DNA from: Paenibacillus sp. BJ-4
GTDB taxonomy: Bacteria > Bacillota > Bacilli > Paenibacillales > Paenibacillaceae
Assembly: GCF_020404765.1 (NCBI RefSeq)
Contig: NZ_JAIVEM010000014.1
Coordinates: 33,022-97,021, forward strand
Direction of reading: 5' to 3'
DNA: 64,000 bases
Shown in pieces: positions 1 to 7,841 of the stretch. The translations under genes were made by a program, and so were the position numbers. The notes under the pieces were generated by a model, which worked only from the letters and a program-made list of their open reading frames with translations, was not told the origin of the DNA and searched no databases. The first letter of the stretch is position 1. Each line of letters begins with the position of its first letter.

Positions 1-352
1 CGTGACCGTGAGCTACCAATTGACGTGCGCCTGCACGGGAGTTAGCAAAGCCAAGACGGAACACGAGGTTGTCCAGGCGGCTTTCCAGCAAGAACATGAA
101 GTTCTCACCAGCGATACCATGCATGTGTTGAGCTTTGTTGAACAGGGTACGGAATTGTTTTTCACCCAAGCCGTACATGTGGCGCAGCTTTTGTTTTTCT
201 TGAAGCTGCATACCGTAGTTACTGATTTTTCTCCGTTGGTTTGCACCATGTTGTCCCGGAGGGAAAGGGCGTTTCAATTCTTTACCTGTGCCGCTCAGGG
301 AAATACCGAGACGACGGCTTAATTTAAATTTAGGACCAGTGTAACGTGCCAT
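1..352 (-). CDS. rpsD: 30S ribosomal protein S4, N-terminal part (runs off the left edge)
   Basis: Primary 16S rRNA-binding protein of the small subunit, which nucleates assembly of the 30S body. Reading leftward from the ATG at 352, the product begins [20 protein letters not shown] and continues through [10 protein letters not shown] and [16 protein letters not shown], which is diagnostic of the S4 N-terminal domain. The start of the RNA-binding S4 fold ([16 protein letters not shown]) follows near the window edge. About 117 codons of a usual ~200 are present. The reading frame is open to base 1, so the gene is truncated by the window and not broken. An AAGGAG Shine-Dalgarno lies just upstream. 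In Bacillus rpsD is monocistronic and autoregulated by S4 binding its own leader, which fits the long leader here. Confidence 0.97.
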   Translation of the reverse strand, partial: MARYTGPKFKLSRRLGISLSGTGKELKRPFPPGQHGANQRRKISNYGMQLQEKQKLRHMYGLGEKQFRTLFNKAQHMHGIAGENFMFLLESRLDNLVFRLGFANSRAGARQLVAHGH

Positions 353-570
353 TATAGAGTTAACTCCTTCATAATTAAAATTTGAGTTGGGGCTCTCTTT
401 GCGCTCCAATTTGTTCGGCGCTACCAATCAAGGTGAGACGCACTACTGACAGAAAAGTTCAGCCGCTGTCCTGTCAGCAACAAAAAAGATGAGGGTGACA
501 CAAACTGTTACGCCCAAAATTTAAGATCCGCACAGTAGATAATTCTGCCGCACAGTCTTTTTCAATAATA
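353..570 (-). promoter_or_regulatory. rpsD 5' leader, probable S4 autoregulatory region
   Basis: About 210 bases lie between the likely rpsD promoter and its start codon. Read on the minus strand they contain two copies of CTGTGCGG and a perfect 7-bp hairpin, CTGACAG/CTGTCAG. S4 is known to repress rpsD translation through a structured leader in Bacillus, and this leader has matching length and position. The exact fold was not computed. Confidence 0.5.
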
Positions 571-573
571 TAT

Positions 574-601
574 ACTATACGTAAGAGTGGGTCAATGTCA
601 A
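574..601 (-). promoter_or_regulatory. Sigma-A promoter for rpsD
   Basis: On the minus strand a consensus TTGACA (601-596) is followed after 16 bases by TATAGT (579-574), or after 18 by TAGTAT. It is placed to transcribe the rpsD leader. Confidence 0.6.
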
Positions 602-788
602 GAAGAGAAAAAGAATGAAAACGTCAAAATTTGTCGATAGGGCTTAAGAACTAAAAAAATGGGACGGATTTCTGAAAAATGGATGCAAATTTCTAGAGTT
701 GAGAGTAAAATAGAGCATATTACGAGCTATAGTGGTGTATAGCCGCTGTCTTGGTACAGCTAATTTTGCTGTGAAGGAGCGCCTTAAT

Positions 789-2759
789 ATGTCGGAATTT
801 TCAACAACGGATCAGCAAACGCTTGACGGTACAACAGTCCAGGCTAGCGGTGCTCCGCTGTTTGATGATAAAGGATATACGTCTTTTGCCTGGCTCCAGA
901 TCATGGATATGACACCCTATGACTTCCCCTATATTAACCAGCTTCTTGTTCAAGGATATCGGAACTGGTTGCAGCAGAGCAAGGGTATATCTTGGATTAA
1001 TGAAGAAGATACTGCTGTTTTTAATTTTACAGGTGTTCGGGTTACTGGTAGGGAAGAGGACGACGATGAGGATTTGGGGTTAGTCGAACGCTGCTGCTTT
1101 TCCAGAGAGATAGAAGTGAGTCAGCGCAAACTCCGCGACGGAAGTCTTGCATTTGTATACATGGTTCCCATACTTTGTCGAAATCATAAGAGGGAGCCAT
1201 TCGCTGCTCTTCGTTTTACACGGTCCACACAGCATGTTTTTACTGAGCAAGATGCTTTGTTGGCGGCTGCTTTACATTTTAGATCCTGCTTTTATTCGAA
1301 GTTTGAGTATATATTTATGGAAGATATTCTTGGAGTGCAGAATCGAAGTGATCGTGAAGGCAGACGTCGCTCTATTTTATTTCAGATTGTAAAGCGGCTG
1401 CATGACAAAATTGATGTGGAAGGCGTGCTGGACGAAGTATTTGATAGCATCGCTTATTTCTTTCCCCATGTGGATATTACGTTGTACATGAGTCAGGATC
1501 GGCACAGTCGCAATCCACAGGTCAAACCATTGCTGCTGCATGAACGGGACGAAGATGTATGTGTGCTTGCATTTATGAAGGGGCAAATGACTGTGAATGA
1601 GCCTGTTGGCACACAAAATGAAGTGACTGAGATCGGCATCCCACTACGTGGGAAGCAAGGCGTATACGGTGTTTTCCATATGATTCTTCCATCGGGTTCG
1701 GATAGTATGAAGAAAGTGGATGTAGAACTGATCGCTATGATGGCGGATACAGCTGGCACTGCATTTGAAAATGCCAAGCTACTGGAGCAATCGAATGTAC
1801 TTATCCATGAATTGCGTCTCATTAATGAGCTGGTTCAGCGCTTAAATCAAAGTCTGAAGTTAAATGAAGTGTTTGAGTTTGCCATGCAGGAGCTATTACA
1901 AATGTTCATGGCTGACTTTTGCTGTATTGTGCAGCTTGATCAGGAAGAAACTTATTATAAAGTCACGTCGAGCAATGTGGAAAGTATAAGGCTGCACAGT
2001 TACCCTTGTGATGAAGGTTTTGCTGGATTAGTGCGTAAAACAGGAGAACCTGTTATTGTGTCAGACTATAGAAAAGAAGGGAAGATATCCTCAAAGTTTA
2101 TGGATTTGACGGATTCTCTATCTTTGATGGCTGTACCTATGAAAACCAGCGGCACTCCTAGAGGAGTTATCCTACTGTCCAGCAAGCTTCCGAACTTTTT
2201 CTCTTATGATAATTACAAGATGCTGCAAATGCTGGCTCCCCATATCGGGCTGGCGGTAACCAATGCCATGCTGCATGCTGAGGTGCGACGGTTGGCCAAT
2301 ATGGATATGTTAACAGGTCTGTATGTACGTCATTATGTGGATCAATGCATTCAGCAGCATCAGGAAAAGGATTTCTGTGGATCGCTTATTTTGGTGGATA
2401 TCGATCAATTCAAACAGGTGAATGATACATATGGGCATCAGACGGGTGACGAAATTTTGAAAAGCGTTAGTGATATCGTCCGTTCCACGACTCGTGATGA
2501 GGATGTATGTGCCAGATGGGGCGGCGAAGAGCTAGCAATCTATTTGCCACAACTGGGTGTACAGCAGGCCCTCCAATATGCGGAGAAGATACGTTATCGC
2601 GTAGAGCATGAAACCGAGCCCCCAGTAACTGTTTCCTGCGGAATTGCTGAATGGAATTGGTTAGACGAGCAGATCAGCATGGAATCTTTGTTTTATAGGG
2701 CGGATATGGCGCTGTATGGGGCGAAAAATGAAGGGCGTAATCGAATAGTTTGCGATTGA
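789..2759 (+). CDS. Diguanylate cyclase with tandem GAF-like domains and C-terminal GGDEF
   Basis: Predicted to make the second messenger c-di-GMP from two GTP. The ATG at 789 was chosen over an upstream GTG in the same frame because AAGGAG sits 9 bases before it. This gives 656 residues. Residues ~1-200 are an unassigned N-terminal sensory region; ~210-350 and ~360-505 read as GAF-like domains; ~515-656 is GGDEF. The active loop is GGEEL (about residues 578-582), an accepted active variant. RDED sits five residues before it, matching the RxxD inhibitory I-site, so product inhibition is likely. No transmembrane segment is obvious, suggesting a cytoplasmic sensor. It diverges from rpsD and is closed by a terminator. 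The ligand cannot be told from sequence. Confidence 0.92.
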   Translation: MSEFSTTDQQTLDGTTVQASGAPLFDDKGYTSFAWLQIMDMTPYDFPYINQLLVQGYRNWLQQSKGISWINEEDTAVFNFTGVRVTGREEDDDEDLGLVERCCFSREIEVSQRKLRDGSLAFVYMVPILCRNHKREPFAALRFTRSTQHVFTEQDALLAAALHFRSCFYSKFEYIFMEDILGVQNRSDREGRRRSILFQIVKRLHDKIDVEGVLDEVFDSIAYFFPHVDITLYMSQDRHSRNPQVKPLLLHERDEDVCVLAFMKGQMTVNEPVGTQNEVTEIGIPLRGKQGVYGVFHMILPSGSDSMKKVDVELIAMMADTAGTAFENAKLLEQSNVLIHELRLINELVQRLNQSLKLNEVFEFAMQELLQMFMADFCCIVQLDQEETYYKVTSSNVESIRLHSYPCDEGFAGLVRKTGEPVIVSDYRKEGKISSKFMDLTDSLSLMAVPMKTSGTPRGVILLSSKLPNFFSYDNYKMLQMLAPHIGLAVTNAMLHAEVRRLANMDMLTGLYVRHYVDQCIQQHQEKDFCGSLILVDIDQFKQVNDTYGHQTGDEILKSVSDIVRSTTRDEDVCARWGGEELAIYLPQLGVQQALQYAEKIRYRVEHETEPPVTVSCGIAEWNWLDEQISMESLFYRADMALYGAKNEGRNRIVCD

Positions 2760-2777
2760 TAATGCAGGCAGTGCATA

Positions 2778-2810
2778 GAGAATGTTCCTTACGGAATGTT
2801 CTCTTTTTTG
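2778..2810 (+). terminator. Rho-independent terminator after the GGDEF gene
   Basis: Inverted arms GAGAATGTTCC and GGAATGTTCTC with a TTAC loop and one internal mismatch, followed by six T. A further ATGCAGG/CCTGCAT pair flanks it. Confidence 0.75.
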
Positions 2811-2974
2811 TCCTGCATAACTCATTGCAGACAGGAAATCCTAATCGTAGCTATAACGTGCATATGTATGAACTGGCCTTACCACCAATAAGTAAACCAG
2901 GAACATGACTGTCCTGAGCAGAATGCCTGCTCATGAATTCAGTGATGTTCAGGATAGAACAGGCGGATGATGAG

Positions 2975-3826
2975 ATGCATTGGCGAAAACAATGGGTTAT
3001 GCTGGTTTGTATATTTCTTGTGACGTGTTTGTTGAGTGGTTGTACGCTGATGGAGCGACAAAATACACCTGAGCAGATTTTTAAAAGAGCCGTTGCAGGA
3101 ATAGCGGGCAAAGAGATGCTAACGTTTACTGGACGGACTGGGGTTAGAGTCGACAACGGTCTGCCTATGAATAAACAGTTTGAATACCGTGGGCAAGTAA
3201 GGAATCATGATGAACTGGTCATGGACTGGGGATCTACGGAGGTCTTTCGTAAGCACGGTGACTATGCAGCACTGAAACAAGGTAAATTCGAGCAAGGAGC
3301 GACACATGCACGTTTTCTTCGTCAACATGGAAAATGGAATGCGATGGCATACGGTTATAACTCTGTGGCTGGTGAAGGCGTGTTAAATCGCTTTAATCCG
3401 ATTCAGGAGCTGGAGGAGCTAAACACGCTAAATAAAACGATTCGTATGGAGGCCAGCGCTGCGCGGGGAACCTGGGTAGTGCGGATTGAGCCAGAATCCG
3501 CCTCGGCAAAGCGTTGGTTGAAAGAACGCTTAATGAAAGAAATGAAAACAATAAATCAGCAAATTGTGATATTAGGCACGAAGCATAAACGTCCAAATCA
3601 AGAGGTGCAACGAAAGCTGAACCAAGTATGGACACAAAGCCGTGAGGATTTGAATCGCCAACTGGAGCATTCCGCCGTGCAGGCTGTGTATCATTTGACT
3701 ATAGATCGCCAAACGGGCTTACCCTTAAAGCTGTCCTCGGAATGCCGAATTTCCCGACAGGAAGTGAATGAAGAAATGCATGAAGAAGCACTAATTACCA
3801 GAGTTGTTTTTAAGGACTACAAGTAA
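2975..3826 (+). CDS. Predicted lipoprotein of unknown function
   Basis: A 283-residue product begins MHWRKQWVM, followed by a hydrophobic stretch and lipobox LLSGC, so it should be exported and lipidated on the Cys near residue 23. The ATG at 2975 is preferred over one at 2933 because it gives a normal short signal peptide and has a weak purine-rich AGGCGG before it. The mature part is hydrophilic and Lys/Glu/Arg-rich, with a long helical stretch near residues 180-230 and a C-terminal strand-rich end. I do not recognise the family. The gene lies alone between two terminator- or hairpin-bounded genes; downstream, ACAATGG/CCATTGT forms a 7-bp hairpin before the aminopeptidase. Confidence 0.75.
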   Translation: MHWRKQWVMLVCIFLVTCLLSGCTLMERQNTPEQIFKRAVAGIAGKEMLTFTGRTGVRVDNGLPMNKQFEYRGQVRNHDELVMDWGSTEVFRKHGDYAALKQGKFEQGATHARFLRQHGKWNAMAYGYNSVAGEGVLNRFNPIQELEELNTLNKTIRMEASAARGTWVVRIEPESASAKRWLKERLMKEMKTINQQIVILGTKHKRPNQEVQRKLNQVWTQSREDLNRQLEHSAVQAVYHLTIDRQTGLPLKLSSECRISRQEVNEEMHEEALITRVVFKDYK

Positions 3827-3902
3827 CGCAAAGGTCGTGATACAATGGATTTTGAATTAACCATTGTTCAAAAAGAATGAAATAGAGAAGGAGAGACAAT
3901 TC

Positions 3903-5018
3903 ATGAAAGATCCTAGAATACTTAAATTGGCGGAAAACCTGGTAGGCTACTCGGTTGAAGTACAGCCAGGAGAAAATGTGCTGGTTGAAATGATCGGTGA
4001 GGAGCGCGACTTGCTTAACGCCATCATTCATGAAGTTGGCAAAAAAGGCGGCAATGTCTTTGTTCAGCTTACGGACCGTAAGGTACAGAGTGCCATGCTT
4101 CGCCATGCGACAAAGGAAATGCTGGAAACCTGGGCAGAAATTGACCTCAACCGGATGAAGCAAATGCATTGCTACATTGGAATTCGCGCAGGTGAAAATG
4201 TAAATGATCTGTCAGATGTGCCAGAAGAGAAAATGAAAATGTATAATTCCCTTTATCAGCATGTGGTACATAGCGAGCAGCGGGTGAAGCATACAAAATG
4301 GGTAGTGCTGCGTTATCCGAATGACAGCATGGCTCAATTGGCGAATATTAGCACAGAAGCGTTCGAAGATTTTTATTTCGATGTGTGTAATCTGGACTAC
4401 GCTAAAATGGACAAAGCACAGGATGCATTGGCAGACCTGATGAATCGGACAGACAAGGTAAGGATCAAAGGGCCAGGTACGGACCTGAATTTCTCTATCA
4501 AGCAAATCGGGGCCGTCAAATGCTCAGGTCAATGCAATATTCCAGATGGTGAAGTCTACAGTGCGCCTGTACGTGACTCCGTTAACGGAACCATTAGCTA
4601 TAATGCGCAGACACTATATAATGGTATCACCTTCGAGAATGTCAAATTCCGTTTTGAAAATGGTAAAATCGTGGAAGCAACGAGCAATGATACGAATCGA
4701 CTGAATGATATTCTGGATTCCGACGAGGGAGCACGCTATATTGGCGAGTTTGCGATCGGGTTTAACCCGTACATTTTACATCCGATGAAGGATATTCTGT
4801 TTGATGAGAAGATTGCTGGCAGCTTGCATTTTACACCAGGTCAAGCTTATGAAACAGCGGATAACGGTAACCGGTCTTCGATTCATTGGGATTTGGTATT
4901 GATTCAGCGTCCGGAATATGGCGGCGGCGAAATTTATTTTGATGATGTTTTGATTCGTAAAGATGGCATTTTTGTACTGCCTGAGCTGGAGCCGCTAAAT
5001 CCAGAAAACTTGAAATAA
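3903..5018 (+). CDS. M29-family aminopeptidase (AmpS/PepS type)
   Basis: Metal-dependent exopeptidase that removes N-terminal residues from peptides in the cytoplasm. The ATG at 3903 follows GAAGGAGAG at good spacing and gives 371 residues, close to the family's usual 370-410. The C-terminal half holds the conserved metal-binding and catalytic region: GEFAIGFNP, the LHF segment, a Tyr in GQAYETADNG, and SIHWDLVL near residues 325-340. In M29 enzymes Glu, His and Asp residues of these blocks bind two metal ions. The N-terminal portion (KDPRILKLAENLVGYS) is also typical. It appears monocistronic. Substrate preference cannot be predicted. Confidence 0.93.
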   Translation: MKDPRILKLAENLVGYSVEVQPGENVLVEMIGEERDLLNAIIHEVGKKGGNVFVQLTDRKVQSAMLRHATKEMLETWAEIDLNRMKQMHCYIGIRAGENVNDLSDVPEEKMKMYNSLYQHVVHSEQRVKHTKWVVLRYPNDSMAQLANISTEAFEDFYFDVCNLDYAKMDKAQDALADLMNRTDKVRIKGPGTDLNFSIKQIGAVKCSGQCNIPDGEVYSAPVRDSVNGTISYNAQTLYNGITFENVKFRFENGKIVEATSNDTNRLNDILDSDEGARYIGEFAIGFNPYILHPMKDILFDEKIAGSLHFTPGQAYETADNGNRSSIHWDLVLIQRPEYGGGEIYFDDVLIRKDGIFVLPELEPLNPENLK

Positions 5019-5110
5019 TGATATCTCTTGTTGCTGAGTAAGCGATTTCAATGTATCATAATGAATGAGCAATGATACATGAAAATTCCAGTAAAGCGAG
5101 GGATCTTACT

Positions 5111-5353
5111 ATGTCCAACAATAATGCGGCGGTTGTTGAAATTGCACAGACGGCGAGTAAATTCACTTCTTCCATCGTCCTTCATTCCGAAAATAAGTAT
5201 ATTGATGTAAAAAGTATACTGGGCTTGTTTACGACCTTGGTCAGCAGCCACAGTTATGAACTGCACGTTCACGGGCCTGATGCCGAGGAAGCCAAAGAAG
5301 CAATCATTGAGGTATTCAAGAAGCACGGGCTGCACATTTCAGTAGCTACCTAA
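5111..5353 (+). CDS. HPr/Crh-like domain protein lacking the His15 segment
   Basis: An 80-residue protein aligns with HPr and Crh from their first helix onward: AQTASKFTSS, then VKSILGLF, matching the Ser46 region KSIMGLM. The active-site His15 and the preceding first strand have no counterpart; the aligned residue is Asn in MSNNNAA. It therefore should not carry phosphate in the PTS but could be a target of HPr kinase at the retained Ser. The ATG at 5111 has GAGGGA 9 bases upstream. An in-frame ATG at 5072 would add 13 residues (MIHENSSKARDLT) but has no Shine-Dalgarno. A strong terminator follows. Role unknown. Confidence 0.8.
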   Translation: MSNNNAAVVEIAQTASKFTSSIVLHSENKYIDVKSILGLFTTLVSSHSYELHVHGPDAEEAKEAIIEVFKKHGLHISVAT

Positions 5354-5371
5354 ATTTATTTATGAAGCAGA

Positions 5372-5407
5372 AGCATCCCTACCTGTAACTGTAGGGATGC
5401 TTTTTTT
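5372..5407 (+). terminator. Strong Rho-independent terminator
   Basis: Perfect 11-bp stem AGCATCCCTAC/GTAGGGATGCT with an 8-base loop and a run of T. Confidence 0.9.
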
Positions 5408-5494
5408 GTCAGGTTCTTGTATTAGCCTGCAATTTGGTCTAATATTAAGGTTAGGACGTCTTGTGCGACATTGAGACATAGGGGGGAAGAATCC

Positions 5495-5785
5495 ATGACT
5501 TCATCTGATTTGCAGGAACAATTGAATATCAAGGCCATTAATCTGCTTCAGGAAGATGCAGATAAAATAAAGAAGCTTATTGAAGTACAGATGGAGAATC
5601 TGGCAACCCGTTATTGCCCTCTCTATGAGGAAGTGCTGGATACTCAGATGTACGGATTTTCCAAGGAAGTGGATTTTGCGGTTCGCGCTGGACTTCTTCC
5701 GGAAATGGTAGGTAAACAGCTGGTCAGTGAGCTGGAACGCAATCTGGCTATTCTATATGAGGCCATGAACAATAAGGCCAATTAA
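5495..5785 (+). CDS. ylaN: YlaN-family protein (DUF1507)
   Basis: A 96-residue, mostly helical cytoplasmic protein. The sequence [36 protein letters not shown] and [12 protein letters not shown] is characteristic of YlaN. In B. subtilis and S. aureus YlaN is linked to iron homeostasis, acting on Fur under iron limitation; that role is inferred by family. GGGGGGAAG lies 6-10 bases before the chosen ATG; an upstream in-frame ATG has no such site. In B. subtilis ylaN is next to ftsW (ylaO). Here ftsW is also nearby (7839-9095, opposite strand) with two genes between them. Confidence 0.93.
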   Translation: MTSSDLQEQLNIKAINLLQEDADKIKKLIEVQMENLATRYCPLYEEVLDTQMYGFSKEVDFAVRAGLLPEMVGKQLVSELERNLAILYEAMNNKAN

Positions 5786-5808
5786 AAAGACGGTTTTGAA
5801 TGAATGAG

Positions 5809-5839
5809 AGCATGCGGAGTCTGAGAGCATGCTTTTTTT
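5809..5839 (+). terminator. Terminator after ylaN
   Basis: AGCATGC/GCATGCT stem with an 11-base loop followed by seven T. Confidence 0.85.
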
Positions 5840-5904
5840 GATGCCTTTTTATTTAAGGTGCTGCATTAGAACACTCCATATTTCATTTGATCTTAAGATC
5901 ACTA

Positions 5905-5960
5905 TTGCAGCAGGATTCATTTTATTGTCAAGTTATTTAAAGGTAGGAATCCTGCTGCAA
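5905..5960. repeat. Perfect 14-bp inverted repeat
   Basis: TTGCAGCAGGATTC at 5905-5918 is exactly complementary in reverse to GAATCCTGCTGCAA at 5947-5960, with a 28-base AT-rich spacer. There is no T-run, so it is not an ordinary terminator. It lies in the 280-base gene-free stretch between ylaN and the antiporter gene. Confidence 0.8.
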
Positions 5961-6001
5961 AGGTGAACGCTATCGCTTTTCCAGACTCAAATGAACTGCT
6001 C

Positions 6002-6067
6002 CGCTATTGTCCTCGGATTTCCACCTTAAACAATAGGCTTTAGTTAAGAAATCCGGGGGCGATGGCG
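6002..6067 (+). repeat. Long 20-bp hairpin element (G-U compensated)
   Basis: The arm at 6002-6021 pairs base for base with 6048-6067 as RNA of the plus strand: 16 Watson-Crick and 4 G-U pairs, 26-base loop. An alternative CTATCGC (5970-5976)/GCGATAG (6065-6071) pairing overlaps it. This has the look of a palindromic intergenic repeat or a small structured RNA. Nothing else is evident in 5840-6120. Confidence 0.65.
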
Positions 6068-6120
6068 ATAGGAAGCACCATCCGACTGCGCAGTGGCACG
6101 ATAAGAAGCCTTTAAGTTCT

Positions 6121-7191
6121 TTAAACGAGGAAGAAGGATACACCTAACAAGATATACACGACCAGCAGCATAAGACCTTCATACCAGTTGGTTGAGCCGT
6201 CCTGAGTAATGGATTTGGCGATAAATACAGAGACGGCAATGGCAACCAGCTCAATTGTGGTGAACACGATATTCATTGTGTTTCCCATAAAGTAACTGAC
6301 AAAAATCAGCACAGGGGCAACAAATAGCGCAATTTGCAGACTGCTGCCGACTGCGATTTCGACGGATGCGCCGATTTTGTTTTTCATTGCCAGCAAAATG
6401 GCAGCGCTGTGTTCGGCCGCATTCCCAATAATCGCGACGAGGAACGCACCTACGAACAATTCGCTGAGCCCAAACTGGACCGTAAATACCTCCAGTGTTC
6501 CTACCAGCCATTCGCTGACAAAAGCGACCATGACAGTAGCAAGCACTAAATAGGCTATGGACTTGTTTCTGGACCACACCGGGGCATGCTCATGCGGCAA
6601 CTCTTCATCCTTTTGTTCGGTCACGTCGGCTAAATAATCTTTATGCGTAATCATGGAAAAAATAAGCCACGCAATATAAGCGACAATGAGCGTGCCTGCT
6701 ACAATGAGGCTGAGCGTATCTGATTCGTTATCCGTGATGACATGTGTATTCAGAAAGACAGCCGGGACGAATAAAGCGATCACAGCCACAATCATCAGTG
6801 AACCGCTTAGACCCGCTAGCGAGACATTGAAATTTTGCACCTTGTATTTCAATCCGCCAGCGAACAGACTTGCTCCGAGAACCAGCAGCAGATTGCCAAT
6901 AATGGAGCCGGTAAGACTGGCCTTTACCATATCGTAAAGACCTTCTTTGACAAGAAAGATGGCGATGATCAGTTCGGCTGCATTGCCAAAGGTGGCATTT
7001 AAAAATCCGCCCAGACGTTGTCCGGCATAATGTGCTACGCTTTCGGTTGCTCTGCCGAGAAAACCGGCTACGAACACGACAGCGATCGCACAAATGATGA
7101 ATTGAGCGATGGCGTTCCAATGTGTGTAATGAGCGACTGCGCTAAGAGCAAATGTCGCGATAAGCAAAGCGGGAGATAACCATTTTTTCAA
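6121..7191 (-). CDS. Ca2+/H+ (cation/proton) antiporter, CaCA/CAX family
   Basis: Membrane exchanger that exports Ca2+ (or a related cation) against H+. A 356-residue protein with about eleven hydrophobic segments in two homologous halves. The two alpha-repeat signatures are clear: GNAAELIIAIFLVKEG near residue 70 and GNAAEHSAAILLAMKN near residue 257, with the conserved Asn/Glu ion ligands. A hydrophilic acidic/His loop (QKDEELPHEHAP) separates the halves, as in CAX proteins such as YfkE/ChaA. Start is TTG at 7191 with GAGGTG upstream; no in-frame ATG fits better. It is transcribed alone, converging on the hairpin region at 5.9-6.1 kb. Confidence 0.92.
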   Translation of the reverse strand: MKKWLSPALLIATFALSAVAHYTHWNAIAQFIICAIAVVFVAGFLGRATESVAHYAGQRLGGFLNATFGNAAELIIAIFLVKEGLYDMVKASLTGSIIGNLLLVLGASLFAGGLKYKVQNFNVSLAGLSGSLMIVAVIALFVPAVFLNTHVITDNESDTLSLIVAGTLIVAYIAWLIFSMITHKDYLADVTEQKDEELPHEHAPVWSRNKSIAYLVLATVMVAFVSEWLVGTLEVFTVQFGLSELFVGAFLVAIIGNAAEHSAAILLAMKNKIGASVEIAVGSSLQIALFVAPVLIFVSYFMGNTMNIVFTTIELVAIAVSVFIAKSITQDGSTNWYEGLMLLVVYILLGVSFFLV

Positions 7192-7320
7192 TGAAGAGCA
7201 CCTCGATATCGATAGATGTGTACAAGTTTGGCGAATGCTGTCACTTGTATGGATTTTCTAAATTAATATACCCAAAATGATATAGGTTGTAAACGAAAGT
7301 CGTTTTTCATACGTAAAGGT

Positions 7321-7350
7321 TTGCATTTGCAGTGGCAGAGGCTTTACAAT
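7321..7350 (+). promoter_or_regulatory. Sigma-A-like promoter for the Asp23 gene
   Basis: TTGCAT at 7321-7326 and TACAAT at 7345-7350, spaced 18 bases and 35 bases before the start codon. Confidence 0.5.
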
Positions 7351-7384
7351 ACAAATAAAGGATGCATGAAGGGGGACATAGGTC

Positions 7385-7750
7385 ATGGCAGAGCAAGTTC
7401 AACAACTGGAAGCAGGAAACATCAAGATTTCCAACGATGTCGTAGGTAAAATTGCGGGGATGGCCGCACTAGAGACACCGGGCATTGCTGCAATGTCAGG
7501 CGGCTTATCAGAAGGCTGGGCCAAAAGGCTGAGTGGTAAAAATGTGCAAAAAGGCGTATCTGTGGAGGTCGGACAGCTCGAAGCTGCCATTGATCTGCGT
7601 ATTATTGTACTTTACGAAACACCTATACATGAAGTGTCCCGAATACTTCAGCAAAATGTGCGAGAAGCCGTCGAAAGTATGACGGGTTTGCGGGTCGTGG
7701 AAGTGAACGTAAAAGTAGAGGGTGTTGCTTTCAAGGACGACGCTGTGTAA
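7385..7750 (+). CDS. Asp23/Gls24 family envelope-stress protein
   Basis: A 121-residue protein with the Asp23 pattern: GNIKISNDVVGKIAGMAAL, a central region VSVEVGQLEAAIDLRIIVLY, and a C-terminal helix and strand ending GLRVVEVNVKVEGV. These cytoplasmic or membrane-associated proteins are linked to cell-envelope stress, and in Bacillus the paralogue YloU sits beside yloV. Here it is away from the yloV/fakA gene (44201-45985), so it could be the moved yloU or a separate YqhY-type paralogue. A plausible promoter and AAGGGGGA Shine-Dalgarno precede it. A terminator shared with convergent ftsW follows. Confidence 0.9.
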   Translation: MAEQVQQLEAGNIKISNDVVGKIAGMAALETPGIAAMSGGLSEGWAKRLSGKNVQKGVSVEVGQLEAAIDLRIIVLYETPIHEVSRILQQNVREAVESMTGLRVVEVNVKVEGVAFKDDAV

Positions 7751-7792
7751 AAGAGTCAATTATGAGTAGATTGACGTTTTCGTCATATGCAA

Positions 7793-7841
7793 AAGAACTT
7801 CCAAAGCCACTGTTGCAAGTGTCAATGGAAGTTCTTTTTTA
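7793..7841. terminator. Bidirectional terminator between asp23-type gene and ftsW
   Basis: Perfect 11-bp stem AAGAACTTCCA/TGGAAGTTCTT with a 22-base loop. T-run on the plus strand and A-run on the other side. The ftsW stop codon lies inside the T-run. Confidence 0.8.
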
